Assembly (NCBI RefSeq): GCF_036248275.1 | Contig: NZ_CP109181.1 | Span: forward strand, 5,146,001-5,210,000 | Source: Streptomyces sp. NBC_01716 | GTDB taxonomy: Bacteria; Actinomycetota; Actinomycetes; Streptomycetales; Streptomycetaceae | Length of the DNA: 64,000 nt | Reading direction: 5' to 3' | Translations under genes and position numbers: made by a program | The notes under the pieces: generated by a model | Told to the model about the DNA's origin: nothing | What the model saw: only the letters and a program-made list of their open reading frames with translations | The model's database searches: none | In this document: positions 24,650-32,084 of the stretch, one piece after another | How positions within the stretch are numbered: position 1 is the stretch's first letter | Layout: each line of letters opens with the position of its first letter

Positions 24650-25330
24650 CTACGGAAGCTGCGGCGTCGACGGCACGCCCGGAAGCTCCGGAGCCGGCGC
24701 GGGAACGCCGGCCTCGGGTAGCTGCGGCAGCTCGGGCAGACCCGGCAGGTTCGGGGCCGGCAGGCCACCGTTCATGACGAGCGCCGTGGTGAGGTTGACC
24801 AGCGAGGTCACGACGGCCTTCGACTGGGTGGCGACGGCGTTCGCGTCCCTGGCGGTCGTCGCCCTGAGGAGCGCGTCGGTGGCCCGCCGCACAGAGTCGA
24901 CGGCCTCGGCCCTCAGGTCGGCTGCGGCCTGGGCCTTGTCGTCGGCGCCCATGCCGTTCGTAGCGTCCATGTCGCCCATGTGGCCCGCCGGCTTGGCGGG
25001 GGCGGCCGGCGCGGCGTTCTGCACGGCGTTCAGGGCCTTCCTGATCGCCTTCTGGTACCTCTGGACCTCGGCGGCGGAGATCTGGCCGTTGTCCGCGGCG
25101 ATGACGGAGTCGAGGAGGTCGGTGACCGGCTTGATGGCGCCGGACAGCGAACTCAGCGTCTGCGTCTGCTGCTTGAGGGCCTCGGCGTCGGCGATCGGGG
25201 CGACGGCCTTGGCGCCGACACCCACCGGCGTCTCCTGGACGGTGACGGCGGCGGCGGTACCGGCGGTACCCATGACGAGTACGGCGCAGACGACGGCGGC
25301 TGCGGCGCGGGATGAGACGTGGGAACGCAT
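24650..25330 (-). CDS. secreted alpha-helical protein, unknown
   Basis: A 226-residue exported protein. ATG 25330 follows AAAGGACC. The signal peptide (RSHVSSRAAAAVVCAVLVMGTAGTAAA) is cleaved near residue 28. The mature part is Ala-rich and predicted helical: ADAEALKQQTQTLSSLSGAIKPVTDLLDSVI, QRYQKAIRKALNAVQ, DSVRRATDALLRATTARDANAVATQSKAVVTSLVNLTTALV. It ends in a Pro/Leu-rich tail with LPGLPELPQLPEAG. No known domain recognised. It stands between a secreted Gly-rich protein and chaplins, all on the minus strand, each with its own terminator. Confidence 0.78.
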   Translation of the reverse strand: MRSHVSSRAAAAVVCAVLVMGTAGTAAAVTVQETPVGVGAKAVAPIADAEALKQQTQTLSSLSGAIKPVTDLLDSVIAADNGQISAAEVQRYQKAIRKALNAVQNAAPAAPAKPAGHMGDMDATNGMGADDKAQAAADLRAEAVDSVRRATDALLRATTARDANAVATQSKAVVTSLVNLTTALVMNGGLPAPNLPGLPELPQLPEAGVPAPAPELPGVPSTPQLP

Positions 25331-25537
25331 GAAAAGGTCCTTTCAGGACACTAGGTGGGGTTTCGTCTTCACCGTGGGTCGCGGGGCCGCCGCCCGCAAC
25401 CGATCCGGAGCCCCGCCCCGTGTCCGCCATCCGGCCGCTTCGCCCCCGCTGACCTGGGCCGGGGCGCCGGGGAATCTCACTCGTCCGGGATGCGTGTCGC
25501 CGCCGAAAGGGTGGGCGCACCCGTCCCCGTACAGCGG

Positions 25538-25574
25538 AAGAGCCGCCCACCCCGGGACGGGGGGAGCGGCTCTT
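25538..25574 (-). terminator. terminator after the first short chaplin
   Basis: Arms AAGAGCCGC / GCGGCTCTT with an internal CCCC/GGGG stem, just beyond the chaplin stop on the minus strand. Confidence 0.75.
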
Positions 25575-25608
25575 GCCGGGGGTGACGGCACTCGTGCTGC
25601 GGTCTGAT

Positions 25609-25848
25609 TCAGGCGTTGACGCAGGTGTTGCCGAAGGCCGGGTTGAGCAGGCCGATGATGCCGACGGTGTTGCCGCAGACGTTCACGGGCACGTGCACCG
25701 GGATCTGGGCGGCGTTGCCGGAGAGGAAACCCGGGGAACCGACAGCCGCGCCCTGGGCGCCGCTGTCGGCGATGGCGGCACCGGAGGCGCCGACGACGGC
25801 GGCTGCCGCCGCGGAGGACAGGACAACAGCCTTGGCGATACGCGACAT
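25609..25848 (-). CDS. short chaplin
   Basis: A 79-residue precursor of a hydrophobic amyloid-forming surface protein that coats aerial hyphae. ATG 25848 lies 9 bases after GAGGAG. The signal peptide is cleaved after about Ala27, leaving one chaplin domain: DSGAQGAAVGSPGFLSGNAAQ, IPVHVPVNVCGNTVG, LLNPAFGNTCVNA. The two Cys (58 and 76) form the disulfide typical of short chaplins. The mature start DSGAQGAA is shared with the chaplin at 43041. Tandem with the next chaplin, same strand. Confidence 0.97.
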   Translation of the reverse strand: MSRIAKAVVLSSAAAAAVVGASGAAIADSGAQGAAVGSPGFLSGNAAQIPVHVPVNVCGNTVGIIGLLNPAFGNTCVNA

Positions 25849-25997
25849 GGGGATGAGCTCCTCGGTCGTATGGGAGTGGGGGGTACGGGCGCGGTCGCCC
25901 GACTTACCGATCAACGCGGGGAGTGCTGATCGGTTGCGGCCCGAATGAGTGAAGAAACCGGCCCGTTCCCGCGGTGGACGGTCGGAACCGTCGTGGG

Positions 25998-26273
25998 TCA
26001 GGCGTTGACGCAGGTGTTGCCGAAGGTCGGGTTGAGCAGGCCGGCGAGGCTGGCCGTGTTGCCGCAGAGGTTGACCGGGACGTGGACCGGGATCTGGAGC
26101 AGATTGCCGGAGAGGACGCCCGGGGAGTTGGCGGCGACACCTTCGGCGGAGGCGCCGCTGGAACCGCCGGAGCCGTGACCGCCGTGACCGGTGGCCGACG
26201 CCATACCGGCACCGGCGAGGAGGAGGGCGGCGCTCGACGCTGCCATGACTACGGACTTGGCGACTCGGTTCAT
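25998..26273 (-). CDS. short chaplin with Gly/His-rich N-terminus
   Basis: A 91-residue chaplin precursor. ATG 26273 has AAAGGA 7 bases upstream; an ATG two codons before it is an alternative. After the signal peptide (cleaved near residue 27) comes a 20-residue Gly/His/Ser segment (GHGGHGSGGSSG), not present in the other short chaplins here. The chaplin domain follows: NSPGVLSGNLLQIPVHVPVNLCGNTASLAGLLNPTFGNTCVNA, with Cys70 and Cys88. Probably secreted and assembled into the hydrophobic sheath. Confidence 0.96.
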   Translation of the reverse strand: MNRVAKSVVMAASSAALLLAGAGMASATGHGGHGSGGSSGASAEGVAANSPGVLSGNLLQIPVHVPVNLCGNTASLAGLLNPTFGNTCVNA

Positions 26274-26503
26274 GACCATTTCCTTTCGATTTGCCAACGG
26301 TGCGACAGACTCAACGATCGGCGGCCCTCCGGGAAACGCGAGTTGGCCCGAAGAGTTCGAATGGCGGCGCGTGCTGGTTTGAGCACGGCCCGATTCCGGG
26401 AAAGCGATTGTGCCTTCGGTTCGGTCCCGTGCGGCTCACGTGATTTTCACTCCGCGCCTGTAAGGGTGCACTGGCGTTTCGTTCTTCCGGTCGGAGAGTC
26501 CCT

Positions 26504-27682
26504 ATGCGCGATTGCGTGGTTCATGCTGTAAGGAGGGGTCTGCTGTTCGCCGTGACGGCGACGGCGACGGCGACCGCCGTCGCAGTGACTCCGGCCCCGG
26601 TTTCGTCGGCAACTGCCGTGGCAGCGCCGGGGGTTTCGGAGGTCGCGGAGGATTCCGCGGACGGGTCCCCGGACGAGGCGGCCCGCATTCCGTTCGGCGA
26701 GCGTTATCACGCCGTCCAGCACGGCGGGATCGTCCGGGCCGCCAACTCGGCCATCACCTGCCGCACCACGGGCCGGTTCACCCCGGTCACCCCATCCGCC
26801 GCATCGGCCTGCGAAGCCGCACGGGACAGCGCCACGGCGGCCAACGACCAGTACGACATGTTCTACACGGACCTCGACGAGGACCCGAGCACCTACAACT
26901 CGACCCGGGGCGAACTGCGCGTACCGGCCGGCGGCAAGGTGAGCTACGCGCGGCTCTACTGGGGCGGCAACCTCCGTGTCGGTGAGCAGAAGCCGCCGGA
27001 GGACAACGGCCGCGTGCTGATCGCCGAACCCGGCGGCGCGTACAAGGAAGTCCTGTCCGACACGCTGATCGGCCGCCGTTCGGCCGACGGCGCCGATGCC
27101 TACCAGGCGTCGGCGGACATCACACCGCTGGTGCGGTTCGCCGGTTCGGGCATGTACACGGTGGCGCAGATCAATGTCGCCATGGGCCGGACGGCGGCAG
27201 GCGCGTGGGGCGGCTGGACGATGGTCGTCGCGTACGAGAGGGCCGAGGACCCGCCGCGTCATCTGGTGGTGTGGGACGGCTTCGAGGCGCTCGACGCGGA
27301 GCATCCGCAGGTGCGGGCCGGGCTCGGGAAGCTGCCTACGCCGACCGGCGCGGAGGGCACCATCGGGGTCGTCTCGTACGACGGGGACTCCGGGGCGGGC
27401 GGTGAATCACTGACCGCCGGGACAGGGCGCGGGAATGCTCGTTCGATCGGCGACAGGGCCAATCCGGCTGGCGATGTGATGAATTCAAGCATCGCAGATG
27501 ACGGTATCAATCAGATAAAACGAAAACCCGCTTACAAGAACACTCTCGGATATGACTCGGATATCTTCGACCTGCGCGAAGCACTGGTCCCGGGAGGCGA
27601 CACTATGAACGTCAGTTACCGGACCGGGCGAGACTCGGTCTGGCTCGGCGCGTTTTTCGTCGCGGTGGACGCGCGGCGCTGA
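26504..27682 (+). CDS. large secreted beta-rich protein (DUF3344-like), unknown
   Basis: A 392-residue exported protein. ATG 26504 has GGAGAG 5 bases upstream and opens a basic then Ala/Thr/Val-rich signal peptide. The mature region contains CRTTGRFTPVTPSAASAC (a Cys pair), DQYDMFYTDLDEDPSTYNSTRGELRVPAGGKVSYARLYWGGNL, a long beta-rich region, GAWGGWTMVVAYERAEDPPRHLVVWDGFEAL and a C-terminal SVWLGAFFVAVDARR. The pattern resembles DUF3344/DUF11-linked secreted proteins. It precedes the polysaccharide operon by 94 bases, same strand. A surface role is inferred. Confidence 0.75.
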   Translation: MRDCVVHAVRRGLLFAVTATATATAVAVTPAPVSSATAVAAPGVSEVAEDSADGSPDEAARIPFGERYHAVQHGGIVRAANSAITCRTTGRFTPVTPSAASACEAARDSATAANDQYDMFYTDLDEDPSTYNSTRGELRVPAGGKVSYARLYWGGNLRVGEQKPPEDNGRVLIAEPGGAYKEVLSDTLIGRRSADGADAYQASADITPLVRFAGSGMYTVAQINVAMGRTAAGAWGGWTMVVAYERAEDPPRHLVVWDGFEALDAEHPQVRAGLGKLPTPTGAEGTIGVVSYDGDSGAGGESLTAGTGRGNARSIGDRANPAGDVMNSSIADDGINQIKRKPAYKNTLGYDSDIFDLREALVPGGDTMNVSYRTGRDSVWLGAFFVAVDARR

Positions 27683-27776
27683 GCCGGCTCGCGCGTCCGC
27701 GTTTCAGCGGCGCTTTCTGGCTTACCGGATTGTCCGACCTCATGACACCTGAGACCACGAGCGGAGTGAGTTACGC

Positions 27777-28970
27777 GTGCGCCCACCAACGCGCAGACCC
27801 GGTCCCGGCTTTACGGTGCTCCATCTCGTCCAACCGGTCGACGGAGGAGTGGCCCGCGTCGTCGCGGATCTCGTCCAGGCACAGGTCACCGCCGGAATGC
27901 GGGTCGTCGTCGCCTGCCCCGAACGGGGGCAACTCGGGCCCGACGCCGCCGCGCTGGGCGCCGAGACCGAGATCTGGGACGCCACCCGCGACCCCGGCTT
28001 CGGACTGCCCGCCGAGATCCGCCGGGTCGCCGAACTGGTCGGGCGGATCCGGCCCGACGTGGTGCACGCGCACAGCGCGAAGGCGGGCTTCGCAGGGCGC
28101 CTGGCCGTACGGGGACGTGTCCCGACCGTGTTCCAGCCGCACGCCTGGTCGTTCGAGGCCGTCAGCGGTACGACCGCGGCCCTCGCCCGGGGCTGGGAGC
28201 GGCTGGCCGCCCGCTGGACCGCGCGCGTCGTCTGCGTGAGCGAGGCCGAACGGGGCAGGGGCGAGCGCGCCGGGGTACGGGCGCCCTGGTCCGTCGTCCA
28301 CAACGGCGTCGACGCCGACCGCTTCCGCCCGGCCGGCACCACCGGCCCCCTCGCATCCACGGCCGCCGCCCGCGCCGCGCTTCCCCGGCTGGCCGAACTC
28401 CCCCCGGACACACCCCTCGTCGCGTGCGTCGGCCGGATCTGCCGCCAGAAGGGCCAGGACATCCTGCTGCGGGCCTGGCCACTGGTACTCGACACGGTGC
28501 CGGAGGCCCGCCTCGTGCTCGTCGGCGACGGCCCCGACGCCGAGCGGCTGCGCGCGGGCGCCCCGCCGTCGGTGCTCTTCGCCGGGGCCGTACGGGACAC
28601 CGCGCCCTGGTACCGCGCCGCCGACCTCGTCGTACTGCCCTCCCGCTGGGAGGGCATGGCGGTCGCGCCGCTCGAAGCCATGGCCAGCGGTCGGGCCGTA
28701 CTGCTCAGCGACGTGGACGGGGCCCGCGAGAGCCTGCCGCCCGCCCAGCGGGCGCACTGTCTGACCCCGCCCGAGGACCACTCCGCCACCGCGAAGGCGA
28801 TCACCGCGCTGCTGCGCGACCGGGCGCTGCGGGAGGACTTCGGCCGCCAGGGCCACGAGCACGTACGCAGCACCTACGACGTACGGCAGACCACCAGGGC
28901 CATCGCGGACGTGTACCGCGACGTGGTCGCGGTGCCGCGTTCCGAGCGCAGGGAGGCGATCTCCCAGTGA
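27777..28970 (+). CDS. GT4-type glycosyltransferase
   Basis: A 397-residue GT-B fold glycosyltransferase, first gene of the exopolysaccharide operon. GTG 27777. N-terminal domain: VLHLVQPVDGGVARVV, VVHAHSAKAGFAGRLA. C-terminal nucleotide-sugar domain: VGRICRQKGQDILLRAWPLV, ARLVLVGDGPDAERL, and the acceptor/donor motif PSRWEGMAVAPLEAMASGRAVLLSDVDG with the two conserved Glu. It should act on the cytoplasmic membrane face, extending the lipid-linked repeat. Its stop overlaps the next start (GTGA). Sugar specificity unknown. Confidence 0.93.
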   Translation: MRPPTRRPGPGFTVLHLVQPVDGGVARVVADLVQAQVTAGMRVVVACPERGQLGPDAAALGAETEIWDATRDPGFGLPAEIRRVAELVGRIRPDVVHAHSAKAGFAGRLAVRGRVPTVFQPHAWSFEAVSGTTAALARGWERLAARWTARVVCVSEAERGRGERAGVRAPWSVVHNGVDADRFRPAGTTGPLASTAAARAALPRLAELPPDTPLVACVGRICRQKGQDILLRAWPLVLDTVPEARLVLVGDGPDAERLRAGAPPSVLFAGAVRDTAPWYRAADLVVLPSRWEGMAVAPLEAMASGRAVLLSDVDGARESLPPAQRAHCLTPPEDHSATAKAITALLRDRALREDFGRQGHEHVRSTYDVRQTTRAIADVYRDVVAVPRSERREAISQ

Positions 28971-30637
28971 CCACGGAAAGCACCAGCGTCCCCGCTCCCT
29001 CCGGGCGCGGATCGACAGGCCACCCGGCGGCGGCGGGCGCCGGACCGCTGAGCAAGGAACCCGGCAGCCCCGGCCCCGGCACGCTCACAGGGCCCGGCGG
29101 AGTGACCTTCACCGCCACCGGCCTGCGGCCGCTCGGGTTCGTCCCGATGGGACCGCAGCAGGACGGGGCCGACCGTGTCGCGCTCCCGCCCCGCCGCCGT
29201 ACGGCCGCGCCCCTGCGCTTCGCGCTGCCGCTCATCGCCGCCGACTGGACGGGGGCCCTGCTGGGCACTGCCGTACTCGACTCCGCACAGCATCACCTGG
29301 CGCTGATCGTGCCGCTCATGGCGTGCGTCGCCGTCCTCAACACGTACGCCGGGCTCTACCGCCGGTCGGGACCGCGCACCGCACTGGACGAACTCCCCGC
29401 ACTGGGCGCGCGCATCCTCATCGCGTGGTGCACCGCCGCCGCACTGCTGGCCGCTCTCTTTCCCGGGCACACGCTGAGCCTCACCGCTCTCATGGCCGGC
29501 AGCACCACCCAGTTAGTCGTCGCCTGCTTCGGCCGGGCCCTCGTCCACGGCTACCAGCGGCACACGGCGCGCAGCCGGCTCACCTCCGCACTGGTCGTGG
29601 GCGCGGGCCCGGCGCCACGGCGGCTCGCCGGGCTGCTCGCCCGGCACCCCGTCTACGGCCTGGTGCCCGTCGGCATCGTCGCCCCCGCCCACGGCGACCG
29701 GACCGGCGACCGGACCACTGACCCGCAAGGCGAGGAGTGCCCGTCCGAGGAGTACCCCGCCGAGGCCGACACCGACGCCGACATCCTCGTTCCCGTGCTC
29801 CCCGTGCTGAGCACCATCGAGGAGATCCACCGCGCCGTCATCCAGAACGGTGTCCGGCACGCGGTCTTCCTCGACGACACCAGGGGCGGCACGATCCCCG
29901 GCGCCGAGGCCGACCGGACCGGGCTCGTCGCGCTCTTCCACGAGTACGGCTGCGCCACCTGGTTCATCGGCGGAATCGGCGGAGCCGGGGTCGGCGGCGC
30001 CATGTCGCAGCACCTCTGGGGCTTCACCTGCCGCCGCGTCCCCGCACCCACCGCGCGCCGCGGCACCCTCGCCAAGCGCCTGCTCGACATCGCCGTCGCG
30101 GCCCCCATCCTGCTCGCGATCTCACCGGTGCTGCTGGCGTGCGCGCTCGCCGTACGGTTCCTCGACGGCCCCGGGGTGCTGTTCCGCCAGGAACGCATCG
30201 GACAGCACGGCCGCCCCTTCACCCTGCTGAAGTTCCGCACCCTGCGCCCGGCCGACGACCACGAGGCGGCCACCCGCTGGTCCGTCGCCAACGACCGGCG
30301 GATGAGCCCGGTGGGCCATCTCCTGCGCCGTACGTCGATGGACGAACTGCCGCAGATCTGGAACGTCCTGCGGGGCGACATGAGCCTCGTCGGCCCCCGC
30401 CCCGAACGCCCCTTCTTCGTCGCCAACTTCAGCAAGACCCATCCGGGCTACGCGGCACGCCACCGGATGCCCGTCGGTATCACCGGTCTCGCGCAGGTCC
30501 ACGGGCTGCGCGGGGACACCTCCATCGAGGACCGCTCCCGATTCGACAACCACTACATCGACCACTGGTCGTTGTGGCAGGACGTGTGCATCATCATCCG
30601 AACCGCCCTCTCCCTCGTACGCCCGGCGGGGAGCTGA
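28967..30637 (+). CDS. polyprenyl glycosylphosphotransferase (initiating enzyme)
   Basis: A 556-residue enzyme that starts repeat-unit synthesis by moving a sugar-1-phosphate to undecaprenyl phosphate. GTG 28967 has GGAGG upstream and overlaps the previous stop. A Pro/Gly-rich N-terminus precedes four membrane helices (about 85-185), a CoA-binding-like region with LVVGAGPAPRRLAGLL, and the C-terminal catalytic domain: KRLLDIAVAAPILLAISP, GVLFRQERIGQHGRPFTLLKFRTL, RRTSMDELPQIWNVLRGDMSLVGPRPE and GITGLAQVHGLRGD. Leu183 is encoded by TTA, so translation should need the bldA tRNA. Confidence 0.94.
   Translation: MTTESTSVPAPSGRGSTGHPAAAGAGPLSKEPGSPGPGTLTGPGGVTFTATGLRPLGFVPMGPQQDGADRVALPPRRRTAAPLRFALPLIAADWTGALLGTAVLDSAQHHLALIVPLMACVAVLNTYAGLYRRSGPRTALDELPALGARILIAWCTAAALLAALFPGHTLSLTALMAGSTTQLVVACFGRALVHGYQRHTARSRLTSALVVGAGPAPRRLAGLLARHPVYGLVPVGIVAPAHGDRTGDRTTDPQGEECPSEEYPAEADTDADILVPVLPVLSTIEEIHRAVIQNGVRHAVFLDDTRGGTIPGAEADRTGLVALFHEYGCATWFIGGIGGAGVGGAMSQHLWGFTCRRVPAPTARRGTLAKRLLDIAVAAPILLAISPVLLACALAVRFLDGPGVLFRQERIGQHGRPFTLLKFRTLRPADDHEAATRWSVANDRRMSPVGHLLRRTSMDELPQIWNVLRGDMSLVGPRPERPFFVANFSKTHPGYAARHRMPVGITGLAQVHGLRGDTSIEDRSRFDNHYIDHWSLWQDVCIIIRTALSLVRPAGS
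29513..29515 (+). promoter_or_regulatory. in-frame TTA codon (bldA control point)
   Basis: Codon 183 of the glycosylphosphotransferase, read in Thr-Thr-Gln-Leu-Val-Val. It is the only in-frame TTA I found among the assigned genes. In Streptomyces TTA is read only by the developmentally regulated bldA tRNA. Confidence 0.85.
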
Positions 30638-30638
30638 C

Positions 30639-32084
30639 GTGGCCGACGCCCGAGGCACGCTGCTCCTCGCCCCCCGTACCGAATCCGATCCTCTTCCCCA
30701 CGCAGACTTCGCCGAACGCGACTGGCGCGGGGCGCTGCGCCGGGCCGCTCCGGTGCTGCCCGTCCTCGTGGTGGTCGCGCTCGTCGCCGTGCCGGTGGCC
30801 GGTCCAGCCGGGGACGGCGCGGCCGGCTCCGGGACGGTGGCCGACGCCGCTTCCGCGCTGCTGGTCCTCTTCTGTCTCGTACGGGTGCTGCGCGAGCGCG
30901 CCCGGCCGCTGACCCGAACGGCCGCGCTGGTACTGGGACTTCCCGTGTTCGGCGTGTGCGTCGCCGCGATCACGTCGTACGACCCCGTGTCCAGCCTGCC
31001 GGGCGTGGCGCGCTACCTCCAGATCTTCGTGCTGGTCCCCGGCGCGCTGCTGCTGCTGATCAGGGACCGCCGGGACTTCCGGCTCATCGCCTGGTCGATG
31101 GTGGTCCTCGCGCTGGTGCAGGGGGTCGTCGGCGTCGTCCAGTACCTGACCGGCACCGGCGCCTCGTACATGGGCGAGGACGTCCGCGCGGTCGGCACGT
31201 TCGGACCCACCGACGTCATGGGCATGGCCACGGTCGTGTCGTACGGCCTGGTCGCCGCCGTCGGCCTGGCCCTTGGCGCGGGAGCCGAACCCGGCCAGGG
31301 CGGCGGGCGTGACGTGCCGCGCCGGCAGCGGGCCGCCGCGCTCACCTGCGCCGCACTGCTCTTCCTGCCGCTCGTGCTCTCCTTCAGCCGGGGCGCGTGG
31401 ATCGCGACCGCCGTGACCGTCACGCTGCAGCTCGCGCTCTCCGGGCTGCGCCGCGCGGCCCGGGTCGCCCTCGTGGTGGCTGCGCTCGGTGTCGTACTCG
31501 TCGGCGGACTCGGCATCGGCTCGCAGATGGTCTCCGAACGGCTCGGCAGCATCACCGAGGTCACCGAGGCGCCCGACAGGTCGGTCACCGACCGGTACAC
31601 GATGTGGGCGGCGGCGGCCGGGATGTGGCGCACCGATCCGGTCACCGGCGTCGGGCTGAAGGGCTTCCCCGCCTACCGCGACAGCCACTCCTCGGTCGCG
31701 CTCTCGTCGGGCAGCGACACGGCGGGCGCGGGCAAGGCGTTCGAGCGTCAGCCGCTGCTCTCGCCGCACAACATGTATCTGCTGGTCCTGAGCGAGCAGG
31801 GGATCGTCGGTCTGCTGGCGCTGGCCGGGAGCTGGGCCGCGCTGCTCGTCCTCGTGCTGCGGCGGCTGCCCGGCGCGCGGCGCGGACACACGGGCTTCGA
31901 CTGCGCGCTGGTCGCCGCGGGGCTCCTCATCTGGCAGCTGGTGGACTTCGGTTACGCGGACATCGGCGGGCCGTCGACGGTGCTGACGGCCGTCGTGCTC
32001 GGCCTGGCCGCGTGGTGGGCGCTCAACCGCCGGGCGAACCACCGCGAGGACGGCGGAGCCGTCCAGGAATCCGGTGCGGCGTGA
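30639..32084 (+). CDS. O-antigen ligase/Wzy-type polymerase
   Basis: A 481-residue multi-pass membrane protein with about twelve helices, GTG start one base after the previous stop. A large extracytoplasmic loop (about 310-375) includes TGVGLKGFPAYRDSHSS and QPLLSPHNMYLLVLSEQGIVGLLAL, the PHN/EQG pattern of the O-antigen ligase (Wzy_C) superfamily. The family polymerises lipid-linked repeats or ligates glycan. In this operon polymerisation is most likely, because a flippase and a chain-length protein are present. Stop and next start overlap in GTGA. Confidence 0.88.
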   Translation: MADARGTLLLAPRTESDPLPHADFAERDWRGALRRAAPVLPVLVVVALVAVPVAGPAGDGAAGSGTVADAASALLVLFCLVRVLRERARPLTRTAALVLGLPVFGVCVAAITSYDPVSSLPGVARYLQIFVLVPGALLLLIRDRRDFRLIAWSMVVLALVQGVVGVVQYLTGTGASYMGEDVRAVGTFGPTDVMGMATVVSYGLVAAVGLALGAGAEPGQGGGRDVPRRQRAAALTCAALLFLPLVLSFSRGAWIATAVTVTLQLALSGLRRAARVALVVAALGVVLVGGLGIGSQMVSERLGSITEVTEAPDRSVTDRYTMWAAAAGMWRTDPVTGVGLKGFPAYRDSHSSVALSSGSDTAGAGKAFERQPLLSPHNMYLLVLSEQGIVGLLALAGSWAALLVLVLRRLPGARRGHTGFDCALVAAGLLIWQLVDFGYADIGGPSTVLTAVVLGLAAWWALNRRANHREDGGAVQESGAA

